64,000 nucleotides of DNA from CAVRXT01 sp049644285 (lineage in GTDB: Bacteria > Acidobacteriota > Terriglobia > Acidiferrales > UBA7541), in the NCBI GenBank assembly GCA_049644285.1, contig JBARRP010000080.1:1-64000 (forward strand), read 5' to 3'. Shown piece by piece: positions 8,090-16,761 of this stretch (positions within the stretch are counted from its first letter, which is position 1; every line of letters starts with the position of its first letter). The notes beneath the pieces were generated by a model. The model was not told the origin of the DNA, ran no database searches, and saw only the letters and a program-made list of their open reading frames with translations. The position numbers and the translations under genes were made by a program.

Positions 8090-8806
8090 CTACAGAGACC
8101 GCACTGGCAGCTTCACGAGGTCGTCGATCTGCATAACCTCGCGGACGACGAAGCCTTCCGCATATTCCACCCCGATCATCCGTCCGTAGTGCCGTGCCCG
8201 CAAGCTCATCTCCTGCTCGAGGGCATCCAGCGGCAGGTGCACCTTGGAAGAGCGTTCGCGGCGTGGCGGGCGGAACTGTGAGGCGTAAGCGAGGATCGCT
8301 CTCCTCCGCCGCTGGTATTGCGCGGTGATGTCCACGGCGAGATTCGGATGCACCGAGTGATAGGCAGCCGCGTACAAGATCTTAAACGGCCGATAAGCTT
8401 CGCCCTCAAGCGGCAGGCGTTTGAGGCCCGCGAGAAAGCAGCCTTCATATCCCAACCGCGCGGCGGTGTAGTGGTCGGGATGGCGGCCCTCCCAGTAGGG
8501 AAGAATCACCGTGTGAGGCTGCCATTCACGGATTTTTCGCGCGACCGCGAGTTTGTATTCCTCGTTTACCTCGAGCCGAGCGTCGGGCAGCTCTAGATTG
8601 GCGCGCACTTTCGCGCCGAGGATTCGCGCTGCGGCAGACGATTCACGCAGGCGAGTTTCCGGCGTTCCCCTGGTTCCCATTTCGCCTCGCGTCAGGTCGA
8701 GAATGCCCACGCGGTAGCCTTTCTGCGACATTTTGATCAGCGTTCCGCCACAGGTCAGCTCGACGTCGTCGGGATGCGGCGCGATTGCCAGCAGGTCCAG
8801 CTTCAT
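8090..8806 (-). CDS. bshB1: bacillithiol biosynthesis deacetylase BshB1
   Basis: A 238-residue zinc-dependent PIG-L/LmbE-type deacetylase. BshB1 removes the acetyl group from GlcNAc-malate, the second step of bacillithiol synthesis. Visible motifs are the N-terminal PHPDDVE (His11, Asp13, Asp14), TRGEMGTRG, PDARLE, and the distal RHPDH in the EGRHPDHYTAARL segment, all close to Bacillus BshB1. Length is typical. It is divergent from the SDR gene at 8975; bshA and bshC are not in this window. The alternative is another PIG-L deacetylase, but the TRGE...RG and GRHPDH pattern favours BshB1. Confidence 0.88.
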   Translation of the reverse strand: MKLDLLAIAPHPDDVELTCGGTLIKMSQKGYRVGILDLTRGEMGTRGTPETRLRESSAAARILGAKVRANLELPDARLEVNEEYKLAVARKIREWQPHTVILPYWEGRHPDHYTAARLGYEGCFLAGLKRLPLEGEAYRPFKILYAAAYHSVHPNLAVDITAQYQRRRRAILAYASQFRPPRRERSSKVHLPLDALEQEMSLRARHYGRMIGVEYAEGFVVREVMQIDDLVKLPVRSL

Positions 8807-8974
8807 GGCGCCTCCGTAAGAAGTTCCTGATTGTAACAGGAGAGCGAGGCTTAAGATGGCTCACGGAAAAACTGCAAGAGATGCCAGGTTCTGCAGGAGC
8901 AAGGGGACTGAAGCGGGTTGACACGAGAGAAACGAATGCTATGGTTCTGACTGCTTCGGGACTGGAGAATCTCG

Positions 8975-9706
8975 ATGGAAGGTTTGCCGCTGGCCGGTCA
9001 GGTGGCGCTTGTTACGGGCGGGGCGAAACGCATCGGTCGAAGCATCGTTGAGAGGCTCACAGCGGACGGCGCTGATGTCGTCGTCAACTACGCGACGTCA
9101 AAGGCCGACGCGGAGCAACTCGTGCAGCAACTTGCGGCCCTAGGGCGCCGCGCGATCGCGTGGAACGCCGACGTCACCCGTCGCGAACAGGTTCATGCGA
9201 TGTTCCAAGCCGTTGAAAAAGAATTCGGACGGCTCGACATCCTCATCAATAATGCCGCCATCTTTGCCCCCGCCGATGTGGAATCCCTCACCGAAGAGCA
9301 ATGGGATCGCATCCTGAACACAAATCTGAAAGGGAGCTTTCTTTGCGCGCAGGCAGCGATCCCATTACTTCGTCGCAGCACCCGTGGGCAAATTATTAAT
9401 TTATCTTCGCTGGGAGCCTTTCTCTCCTGGCCGCAGTACACGCACTACTGCGTATCGAAAGCGGGAGTCGTGATGCTGACTCGCTGTTTGGCGAGAGCAC
9501 TGGCGCCGCAGATTCGGGTCAATAGCGTTGCACCGGGCACGATTGAGTTCGAGGGCGAAGCCCCTCATGAGGAATTTATTCGCCGGGCGCCTCTGCACCG
9601 GACGGGCACCGGCGAAGATATCGTCAATGCCGTAGCCTATTTATTGTCGGCAGATTTTGTAACCGGGCAGGTGCTTATTGTCGATGGCGGGCGCGTTCTG
9701 ACGTAG
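8975..9706 (+). CDS. short-chain dehydrogenase/reductase (FabG/pteridine-reductase-like)
   Basis: A 243-residue NAD(P)-dependent SDR. The cofactor motif TGGAKRIG is at 14-21, NNAA at 92-95, the catalytic Ser at 144-145, and Tyr158-x-x-x-Lys162 in YCVSK. The Ala-Lys-Arg after the double glycine favours NADP(H), as in FabG- and pteridine-reductase-type enzymes. The start ATG is preceded by GGAG with a seven-base spacer. It stands alone on the plus strand between bshB1 and the E1 genes, so context does not reveal its substrate. Confidence 0.85.
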   Translation: MEGLPLAGQVALVTGGAKRIGRSIVERLTADGADVVVNYATSKADAEQLVQQLAALGRRAIAWNADVTRREQVHAMFQAVEKEFGRLDILINNAAIFAPADVESLTEEQWDRILNTNLKGSFLCAQAAIPLLRRSTRGQIINLSSLGAFLSWPQYTHYCVSKAGVVMLTRCLARALAPQIRVNSVAPGTIEFEGEAPHEEFIRRAPLHRTGTGEDIVNAVAYLLSADFVTGQVLIVDGGRVLT

Positions 9707-9755
9707 CGCTGCTCAAACTTTGCGGCTGACGAGCATTCAACGCGGAGCAATTTCA

Positions 9756-10742
9756 TTAATACGCGGCGAGACGCTCGATGGCCGCGACGACTTTCTCGGT
9801 GTTCACGAGCCAAGCCTTCTCGAGCGGCGGGCTGAAAGCGATCGGTGGGATGTCGGGCCCAGTGACGCGCAAAATGGGCCCGTCGAGATCTTCAAAAGCC
9901 TCTTCGCTGATGATGGCAGCGAGTTCGGCTCCGATTCCCATCGTGCGTTTATCTTCGTGGACGATGAGGCACTTATTGGTTTTTCGCACCGAAGCGAGAA
10001 TCGTTTCCTTGTCGAGCGGCGAGAGTGTGCGCAGGTCTACAACTTCCACCTCAACGCCGCGTCGCGCCATCAGCTCCGCGGCCTCAAGCGCCGTGTGTAC
10101 CATGAATCCGTAGCTCAGGATCGTCATGTCGCTGCCTTCGCGGCGAATTGCGGCTTTGCCGATCGGGACGGTGTAATCGTCTTCCGGAACCTCTCCCTTA
10201 ATTGTGCGGTAGAGCTTCTTGTGCTCGAAATATAGCACGGGGTCGGGATCGCGAATCGCCGCGAGCAGAAGCCCTTTCGCGTCGTACGGCGTCGCCGGCA
10301 TCACCACCTTGAGCCCCGGCTCGTGCACGAACCACACGGCATTTTCCTGCGAGTGGTAGAGCCCGCCTCCCACGCCGCCTCCGCAGCAGACTCTCACTGT
10401 GATTGGACACGAGTAGCCACCGGCGCTTCGATACCGGAGCTTGGATGCTTGCTGCACGATTTGTTCCACGGCCGGAGTTATGAAGTCGGCGAACTGGATT
10501 TCGGGCACCGGCCGCAAGCCCACCATCGAGGATCCAATTGCCGCAGCGATGATGATGCCTTCGGCGAGCGGGGTATCGAGGACTCGGTCTTCGCCAAATT
10601 TTTCGTAGAGCCCGGCGGTCGCCTTGAACACGCCCCCGGACACGCCGATATCCTCTCCCAGTATGAAGACACGCTCGTCGCGCGCCATCTCCTGGCCTAA
10701 CGCTTCGGTTACCGCGTCAATGAAGTTGATGCATCGCGCCAT
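9756..10742 (-). CDS. 2-oxoacid dehydrogenase E1 component, beta subunit
   Basis: A 328-residue transketolase-like beta subunit of an E1 heterotetramer, with a pyrimidine-binding domain (opening FIDAVTEALGQEMARDERVFILGEDIG) and a C-terminal transketolase domain (LIVHEDKRTMGIGAE). Together with the alpha subunit encoded 28 bases upstream it decarboxylates a 2-oxoacid (pyruvate, branched-chain or acetoin) using thiamine diphosphate and passes the acyl group to a lipoyl E2. The pair forms a two-gene operon. No E2 or E3 gene is nearby, so the substrate class cannot be fixed from context. Confidence 0.9.
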   Translation of the reverse strand: MARCINFIDAVTEALGQEMARDERVFILGEDIGVSGGVFKATAGLYEKFGEDRVLDTPLAEGIIIAAAIGSSMVGLRPVPEIQFADFITPAVEQIVQQASKLRYRSAGGYSCPITVRVCCGGGVGGGLYHSQENAVWFVHEPGLKVVMPATPYDAKGLLLAAIRDPDPVLYFEHKKLYRTIKGEVPEDDYTVPIGKAAIRREGSDMTILSYGFMVHTALEAAELMARRGVEVEVVDLRTLSPLDKETILASVRKTNKCLIVHEDKRTMGIGAELAAIISEEAFEDLDGPILRVTGPDIPPIAFSPPLEKAWLVNTEKVVAAIERLAAY

Positions 10743-10770
10743 TGTTCTCGACGATCCCTTTCAAAGGGGG

Positions 10771-11778
10771 TCACGCCCAAACGTGGTCGGAGAGTTCCGA
10801 CGCATCCGGATAGGGGCTCTGTTCGGCAAAATCGACCGCTTCATTAATCTCCGCAGTGATCTGGGAGACGATTTCGTTCTTCTTGGCCTCGGTGAGGATC
10901 TTCTTTTCGAGCAGGTGTTTTTCGAACCGCCCCACTGGGCATCGCTTCTTCCACGCCTCCACTTCTTCTTTCGTGCGGTATTTCGCCGGGTCGATCTCGG
11001 AGTGGCCGTACCAACGGTAGGTCCTGCATTCGAGAAAAGTGGGACCTTCGCCGGAGCGAGCTCGGGCGATCGCGGTCTGCGCGGCCTCATACACGGCGAG
11101 CACGTCGTTCCCGTCCAGGGAAATGCCGGGGAAGCCGTAGGCGTCGGCGCGATGCGAGAGATCTTTTAGAGCTGTCTGCAACCGCAGGGGCACCGATTCC
11201 GCCCAGTAATTATTCTGGCAAACGTAAATGACAGCCAGACGGTGGACGCCGGCAAAATTCAAGGCTTCGTGAAACCCGCCGAAGCTGGTGGCGCCATCAC
11301 CAAAATACGAGACGACAACGCCGTCTTTTCCGAGTTTCTTCAGTCCCAATGCCACCCCGGTACCAACGGCCAATTGGCCGGCGATGCTGCTGGCCGGGGT
11401 GATGACGTTGAGCGGGGGGTATCCCATGTGTGCCGGCGAAGAGCGTCCGCGGTCGGGGCTAGTGGCCTTGGCAAAAAGCTGGGCGAAGCAGAATTTCAGC
11501 GGCGCGCCCTTGACAATATTGGCGGTCCAGTCCCGGTGGGATGGCGCGATCCAATCGTCCTCCCGCAACCCGTAAGCGGCGCCTACTTCTGTAGCTTCCT
11601 GCCCAACTCCGGAATAGAAATTCCCTGCAAACTTGCCCTGGCGGAAGAGCACTCGGGCCTTTTCGTCGCACATCCGGCACTTCAGCAACGTGCGGAACAA
11701 GCTCAGCAGAAATTCGGTTGAATAGGCGCCTTTCTCCGTTTCGGGTTCTAGTACCGCCCGATTACTTTTCGATGCCAT
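10771..11778 (-). CDS. 2-oxoacid dehydrogenase E1 component, alpha subunit
   Basis: The 335-residue thiamine-diphosphate-binding alpha subunit. The TPP motif runs from GDGATS (160-165) to CQNNYW (Asn189, Asn190), and SHRDW plus the phosphorylation-loop region RYRTKEE-like are present. The ATG at 11778 (MASKSN) is chosen over a longer frame because GGAGAG lies three bases upstream and the extra 26 residues look non-coding. It is the first gene of the E1 operon. The residues do not distinguish PdhA from AcoA or BkdA1. Confidence 0.9.
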   Translation of the reverse strand: MASKSNRAVLEPETEKGAYSTEFLLSLFRTLLKCRMCDEKARVLFRQGKFAGNFYSGVGQEATEVGAAYGLREDDWIAPSHRDWTANIVKGAPLKFCFAQLFAKATSPDRGRSSPAHMGYPPLNVITPASSIAGQLAVGTGVALGLKKLGKDGVVVSYFGDGATSFGGFHEALNFAGVHRLAVIYVCQNNYWAESVPLRLQTALKDLSHRADAYGFPGISLDGNDVLAVYEAAQTAIARARSGEGPTFLECRTYRWYGHSEIDPAKYRTKEEVEAWKKRCPVGRFEKHLLEKKILTEAKKNEIVSQITAEINEAVDFAEQSPYPDASELSDHVWA

Positions 11779-11940
11779 CCTCTCTCCTGCGAGCACGCAT
11801 CGCTCTAGATTTTTCGTCAGAAAAACTATAGCACGAAATTCTTCCGGCGGCTTCAATCGAGTTGAACTGTTTTGATTGACTGGAAAGGGGTTTCGCAGTG
11901 TGAAAGCGGGGAGCGAAATTTTCCTCCATTCTGGTGTGAG

Positions 11941-12376
11941 TCATGAGGGGCCCGGTTCGGCGGGATTTGGGGTGACGCTATCGAGGGCGAGGGCCGCGCG
12001 GCGCTCCGTGAAAGGCACGATGTCGTTGATCACGCAGATTTCGGGTTGCGACTCGCCGCTTGCTCGAGACTGCTCTCGATTCATGGCGGCGAGACTATTG
12101 AGAAGCAACTGGCAGATGTAGGCGAGAGCCACCGCGTCGCGGCGGCGGATGCGATTGCGGGCAAGCTGCTTGAGGAGATTGCCGAGGAAGAGGTTGACGG
12201 AGGCGGCGGAGGTGAAGTCGTCGATCCCGGCGAGCAGCTCGGCGGCGACGGCTTCGTCGCTGGGTTGGGAGGAAGAGCGGCGAGCGTGATGGACGCAGAG
12301 AGTGGAGTCGCCGGCGGGGAGCAGGCGGCAGCGGTGGCTCGGGCGTTGATGTGCTGGCAGGTATGTCCGAGTCTGC
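11941..12376 (-). pseudogene. frameshifted Cys/His miniprotein gene
   Basis: On the minus strand one frame gives TCQHINAR and the next gives HRCRLLPAGDSTLCVHHARR, running on without interruption through ELLAGIDDFTSAASVNLFLG and KQLARNRIRRRDAVALAYIC to a stop at 11941. Joining them needs a single extra base near 12343. The joined protein would be about 140 residues with a C-x2-H...C...C-x2-H pattern near its start, then a helical segment. From memory, short proteins of this design (CRHIK..G..C..P......C..H) recur in Acidobacteriota genomes; their function is unknown. Either a one-base deletion or an assembly error breaks the frame. Confidence 0.45.
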
Positions 12377-12402
12377 GTGAGAACCCATTTTCGGTGCCCT
12401 CA

Positions 12403-12490
12403 GCGGCTAAAGCCGCATTGATTTGATTGTGCTTGCGGCACGGCTGTGGATTCGGGTCGCCACGACGCCCTCACCACAAGAAGCCGTGCC
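12403..12490. repeat. pair of inverted repeats, likely dispersed element
   Basis: GCGGCT-AA-AGCCGC (12403-12416) is followed by GGCACGGCT (12437-12445) paired with AGCCGTGCC (12482-12490), the latter extended by GTGG/CCAC. Non-coding, beside a decayed gene, and unrelated to termination (no T-tract). It resembles REP-like intergenic repeats of Acidobacteriota. Confidence 0.45.
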
Positions 12491-12552
12491 CTGACGAAAA
12501 TCGGAGTCGTGCGTTTGCCTGCATTGAGGCGCTGGGGTAAACTCCATGGCCG

Positions 12553-14832
12553 ATGACGGGTACTGCTCCTATTGTTGGCCGCACCATCTCCCACTACAGC
12601 GTGCTGGAAAAATTGGGAGGTGGAGGTATGGGCGTGGTCTACAAAGCCAAAGACCCGCGCCTCGGGCGAAATGTTGCGCTGAAATTCCTGCCTGACGACA
12701 TTTCACAAGATTCCCAGGCGACCGAGCGATTCCGCCGCGAAGCGCGGGCTGCCTCCGCGCTCAATCATCCGAACCTCTGCACGATCTACGATATTGGGGA
12801 ATTCGAGGGCCGGCCGTTTATCGCCATGGAGCTGCTCGAGGGTCGGACGCTCAAACACCGGATTGAGGGGAAGCCGATAGAAATATCGGAGCTCTTGGAG
12901 ATCGGCATTCAAATCGCGAACGGGCTCGATGCGGCACACACGAGGGGCATCGTGCACCGCGATATCAAGCCCGCGAATATCTTTCTCGTGGAACGGGGGC
13001 AGGCGAAAATTCTGGATTTTGGCCTGGCGAAGCTGACTCCTGCGCAGCGGCCGGCCGCCGAATCGGTGGGCGCCACATCCATGCGCACGCAGACGCATGG
13101 GCTCAATGAAGAGGACCTGACCAGCCCGGGCAGCTCGATGGGCACGGTCGCGTACATGTCGCCGGAACAGGCGCGGGGCGAAGAGCTGGACCCGCGCTCG
13201 GATTTGTTTTCGCTGGGTGTGGTGCTGTACGAGATGGCTACCGGGTCGGTTCCGTTCTCCGGCCCGACCACGGCGGTGATCTTCGACGGAATCCTGCATT
13301 CCGCGCCGGCGCCTGCGAAGGAACTCAACCCGCGCCTGCCGGTGGCGATGGAGAGCATTCTGGGCAAGGCACTCGAGAAGGATCCTGACCTGCGGTGCCA
13401 GACGGCTGCCGAACTCCGCGCCGACCTGAAGCGCATCAAGCGAGACCTTGATTCGAGCCGCCGCCCGGCGCCTGAAAAGACCGAGGCGTCGGATGCGGCT
13501 ACGGCTCGCGCCGCGCCGACGAAGAAGTCGGTTGCCGTGCTCTATTTCGAAAATCTGAGCGGCGCCAAGGAAGACGAATACCTGCGCGACGGCATCACTG
13601 AGGACATCATCACCGAGCTCTCCAAGATCCGGGGACTGAACACCTTTTCGCGCCCCACCGTTCTGGCCTTCCGGGACAAGCCGGTGACGCCGGCACAGAT
13701 AGGCCAGCAGCTCGGCGCTGCTTATGTCCTCACCGGCACTTTGCGCCGCGCCGGCGCACGTCTGCGCATCAGCGCCCAGCTCGTCGACACGCACACCGAT
13801 TTTCCGCTGTGGTCGGAACGCTTCGACCGGGAGATGAAGGACGTCTTCGAAATACAGGACGAAATGGCGCGCAAGATCGCCGAGGCCCTGCGCGTGACAC
13901 TTTCCCCGCAAGAACTGGAGGCACTGGCCGACAAGCCCACCGAAAACCTGCAAGCCTACGACCTGTACCTGCGCGGGAAGCGCTACGCTCGGCGGCTGAC
14001 CCGCCAGGACGTGGAGTTCGCTCTGCAGATGTTCGAAAACGCGGTTGCGCTTGACCCCAGCTTCGCGCTGGCCTATGCCGCCTGCGCGAACGCCTGCGCG
14101 ATGTACTACTCCTTCTTCAGCCGCGATCCGGTGTGGGTGGAGCGCGCGCGGGAGGCTTCGGGAAGGGCGGTGGCGCTGCGCTGGGACCTGCCCGAAACGC
14201 ATGTCAGCCAAGCCTGGGTGCTCTACGCCGCCGGACTGTATGACGAAGCGGTGCGCATGGTCAAAAAGGCTATCGAACGCAAACGTGACTGCGACGGCTC
14301 CTATTACTTGCTGTGCCGCGCGCTGTTTGCCGCGGGACGCTCACAGGAAGTTCTGGACGTTTCGGAATCGGCCATCGAAGCGAGCGGTGAGGACTACAAC
14401 GTATATGTGCCCATCCTGAATTCTCTCGGCACCATGGGCAAAGAAGAAGCCAGACGCAACATGGCACTCAGGGTGATCGTCGCGCTTGAGAACCACTTGA
14501 AACAAGTGCCCGAGGACGCGCGAGCGCGCATCCTGCTGGGATCCACCTACGCCAGATTGGGACGGGAGGAAGACGCCTTGCGCGAACTCAACCTGGCCGT
14601 CACCTTGCGCGCCAACGAAGCCTCGATTCTCTACAACGCGGCTTGCGTCTACTGCGGCCTGAACAAAAAGGCGGAAGCCCTGGATGCCCTGCGCAAAGCT
14701 TGGGAAGCGGGTTCCAAGGATGCCGTGTGGACGCGCCGCGACCCGGACCTTACCCTTCTTCATGGCGACCCGGAGTTTGAGCGCCTGTACCCGGAGAAGC
14801 CCGCCTCACCGCCCGCCTCCGTCTCCCAGTAG
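12553..14832 (+). CDS. Ser/Thr protein kinase with TolB-like domain and TPRs
   Basis: A 759-residue Hanks-type kinase. Residues 14-300 are the kinase domain: glycine loop LGGGGMGVVY (21-30), Lys44, HRDIKPAN with Asp137, DFG with Asp155, and a P+1 region ending MSPEQARGEE. Residues 330-475 form a TolB/FlgO-like domain (SVAVLYFENLSG...YLRDGITEDIITELSKI...LGAAYVLTGTLRR), as also found next to adenylate cyclase and winged-helix domains. From about 480 to the end are tetratricopeptide repeats. No transmembrane segment is visible, so it is probably cytosolic and signals through protein contacts. It stands alone; ligand and targets are unknown. Confidence 0.9.
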   Translation: MTGTAPIVGRTISHYSVLEKLGGGGMGVVYKAKDPRLGRNVALKFLPDDISQDSQATERFRREARAASALNHPNLCTIYDIGEFEGRPFIAMELLEGRTLKHRIEGKPIEISELLEIGIQIANGLDAAHTRGIVHRDIKPANIFLVERGQAKILDFGLAKLTPAQRPAAESVGATSMRTQTHGLNEEDLTSPGSSMGTVAYMSPEQARGEELDPRSDLFSLGVVLYEMATGSVPFSGPTTAVIFDGILHSAPAPAKELNPRLPVAMESILGKALEKDPDLRCQTAAELRADLKRIKRDLDSSRRPAPEKTEASDAATARAAPTKKSVAVLYFENLSGAKEDEYLRDGITEDIITELSKIRGLNTFSRPTVLAFRDKPVTPAQIGQQLGAAYVLTGTLRRAGARLRISAQLVDTHTDFPLWSERFDREMKDVFEIQDEMARKIAEALRVTLSPQELEALADKPTENLQAYDLYLRGKRYARRLTRQDVEFALQMFENAVALDPSFALAYAACANACAMYYSFFSRDPVWVERAREASGRAVALRWDLPETHVSQAWVLYAAGLYDEAVRMVKKAIERKRDCDGSYYLLCRALFAAGRSQEVLDVSESAIEASGEDYNVYVPILNSLGTMGKEEARRNMALRVIVALENHLKQVPEDARARILLGSTYARLGREEDALRELNLAVTLRANEASILYNAACVYCGLNKKAEALDALRKAWEAGSKDAVWTRRDPDLTLLHGDPEFERLYPEKPASPPASVSQ

Positions 14833-14930
14833 TTCGACTCGATCTGTTGAGACAGGTGTCGGATAACTGCTCATCGTCGATCATCCGAAGAAATGGATCT
14901 GGAGCAGCTATTCTTTCTATGCTCGGGGAC

Positions 14931-15389
14931 TCACTGCGCCAGAGGCGGATGCGGCAGTCGAAGCGCGCCCGAAGCGAACTTCTCGATTAGATCTCGGTCG
15001 GCGGCGAGAAAGTCCAACCTCACGAGCTGCGAAGGCTCCCGCCAGAGAATCTGCTCGAAAGCGAGGTTTCGGATCGCCGTGTTTTCGAGCGTTGCCGAGA
15101 AGAATGTCAATTCCAACTCCTCCGCCATCTCGGAGTATCGGTGACGGGTGCGATAGATTTTGTCGCCGATCCGGGCGGCGACTCCGAGTTCCTCCTGCAA
15201 TTCGCGCGCGAGGGCTTTTTCGGCGGTTTCCCCGGGTTTGACTTTGCCTCCGGGGAATTCCCATTTCAGGGGAAACGCTGAGTCGCAGCGGCGTTGGCAA
15301 ACCAGGAGTTTGCCATTCGATTCGATGATCGCCGCGACCACCAGGAGCATGCGTCTCTCGCGTTTTGGGGTGGCAGTTCGCCGGTCCAC
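14931..15389 (-). CDS. Nudix hydrolase (MutT-like)
   Basis: A 152-residue Nudix pyrophosphohydrolase. The Nudix box is complete in GGKVKPGETAEKALAREL followed by QEELGV, preceded by PLKWEFPGG, the signature of the MutT/8-oxo-dGTPase group. It probably sanitises the nucleotide pool. The listed start is a GTG; an ATG 13 codons in (15350, MLLVVAAI) is equally possible because the domain begins there and GAGAG lies just upstream. It follows the BtuF-like gene by 33 bases on the same strand and may share its transcript. Confidence 0.85.
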   Translation of the reverse strand: MDRRTATPKRERRMLLVVAAIIESNGKLLVCQRRCDSAFPLKWEFPGGKVKPGETAEKALARELQEELGVAARIGDKIYRTRHRYSEMAEELELTFFSATLENTAIRNLAFEQILWREPSQLVRLDFLAADRDLIEKFASGALRLPHPPLAQ

Positions 15390-15422
15390 CGCAGGATTCC
15401 GGCGGAGCGGACCGCCATCTGT

Positions 15423-16205
15423 TTATCGCCGCGCCAATTCCGGGTGAATGGCGCGCAAGAGGGCAAGGACGCCTTCCATCAGGGGCGGTCCGGGCGTGTT
15501 CAACAATTCATCGCGAACGACGATGACCCGCCGGTTGCGCACCGCCGGTAGATCCCACCACGCGGCTGTTTCGTAAACGGCTCCGGACTGGGCGCGGTCG
15601 CCCGTGGCCGTCCAGGCAAGCACGATAATTTCGGGGCGTGCGCGCGAAACTTCTTCGTCGCTGATTCGCTGACCTGCGGGAACCGCCATCTCTCCCCCCG
15701 CAAGCTCGACCAACTCGCCCACCCAGGGCGGGGAACTGATTCGTGGCTTGGGCCACGCCTCGCAATACACTCGAGGGCGCCCTCTCGCGTGGCGCGCAAC
15801 TTTCGCGACGCGCTCAAAGGCACGGTGCATTTGGCGGGTCAATCTCTCCGCGGCGTGGCTGCGTTCGAGGAGCCTTCCAAGAAGTCGAATGTCGGAATCA
15901 ATATCGGAGAGCGAGCGAGGATTTGTGGCCAGCAACGCCACCGGCTGTTCGAGCAAGCGCGCAACGGTTTCGGTCTTGAAGGGAACCGAGCCGATGAGCA
16001 GCGTGGGCCGAAGCCGGATCACCTGCTCAATGTCGAGGGCCCAGCAATCGCCGACCGCGGGGCGTTTCCCGACTCTGGCCACATCTTTGCACCACTTGCT
16101 CACTCCCACGAGCTCTCGCTGCGCACCGATCGCCAGCAGGATCGAGGTGACGCTTGGCGCGAGTGAGACGATGCGTTGCGAGGTCCGGGGAGCTGAACGC
16201 GCCAT
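15423..16205 (-). CDS. BtuF-like cobalamin/metal-chelate binding protein
   Basis: A 260-residue type III periplasmic-binding-fold protein. The opening QRIVSLAPSVTSILLAIGA, the central DIEQVIRLRPTLLIG and the C-terminal helical lobe match the BtuF/FecB superfamily. No signal peptide or lipobox is visible, and no permease or ATPase gene is nearby, so this may be a cytoplasmic solo member of the 'cobalamin-binding protein' kind rather than an importer subunit. The Nudix gene follows closely. Ligand specificity cannot be read from the sequence. Confidence 0.75.
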   Translation of the reverse strand: MARSAPRTSQRIVSLAPSVTSILLAIGAQRELVGVSKWCKDVARVGKRPAVGDCWALDIEQVIRLRPTLLIGSVPFKTETVARLLEQPVALLATNPRSLSDIDSDIRLLGRLLERSHAAERLTRQMHRAFERVAKVARHARGRPRVYCEAWPKPRISSPPWVGELVELAGGEMAVPAGQRISDEEVSRARPEIIVLAWTATGDRAQSGAVYETAAWWDLPAVRNRRVIVVRDELLNTPGPPLMEGVLALLRAIHPELARR

Positions 16206-16336
16206 GAGAGGCCCATTCTACCCGGAGGGTGTCTTGTCCGACAAGGAGCGGCCGATTTCTCGTTTGCGTTCCGTTTGACTTCGGCTGGCGACTCTGCCAC
16301 GATCTGCCGAATTCCCTCTTTTGAAAGGAGGTACGC

Positions 16337-16669
16337 ATGCCTCTGTATTTGACCCAAATTGCCTACAGCCAGGAAGCTTGGCAAGCGTTGATCAACAACC
16401 CTCAAAACCGAATCGAAGCGATTCGCCCGGCGATTGAAAAGCTTGGCGGAAAAATTGTGAATGGATGGTTTGCGTTCGGAGACTACGACATCGTGTCGGT
16501 CCTCGAAATGCCCGACAACGTAGCGGCGGCGGCCATCGCCATCGCGTTCGCAGCAGGTGGCGCGTGCAAGGCGGTGAAGACCACGCCGCTAATGACGACA
16601 GCCGAGGGAATCGAAGCCTTGAAGAAGGCGGGGACTTCCGGCTATCGTGCAGTGTCGGCCGGCCGTTAG
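16337..16669 (+). CDS. GYD domain protein
   Basis: A 110-residue ferredoxin-like alpha+beta protein of the GYD family, named after a short motif that here reads FGDYDIV near residues 50-56. GAAAGGAGG lies six bases upstream of the ATG, a strong ribosome site. Members are small cytosolic proteins of unknown function, often encoded singly as here. It is divergent from the BtuF-like gene. Confidence 0.8.
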   Translation: MPLYLTQIAYSQEAWQALINNPQNRIEAIRPAIEKLGGKIVNGWFAFGDYDIVSVLEMPDNVAAAAIAIAFAAGGACKAVKTTPLMTTAEGIEALKKAGTSGYRAVSAGR

Positions 16670-16761
16670 CAGTCTCGAACTGGGAAGGCGGGAAAACATA
16701 CACCAGGAAGTCCACCGAAAAGAAAAACGGGTGGCGGGTCAGTTTGCGAGTGAAAAGAGCG

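Larger units (their letters stand above)
11779..12552. other. 774-base region without an intact gene
   Basis: Holds the E1 operon upstream region, a frameshifted Cys/His mini-gene (11941-12376) and a cluster of inverted repeats (12403-12490). No intact coding sequence was found. Confidence 0.55.

Noticed and set aside
12046..12426. 126-codon plus-strand frame with GGGGG run
   Set aside because: The minus strand carries the more protein-like Cys/His gene remnants here; the plus frame is Ala/Gly/Glu low complexity.
12703..14211. 502-codon minus-strand frame opposite the kinase
   Set aside because: Arg/His/Gly-rich shadow of a high-GC gene; all kinase motifs are on the plus strand.
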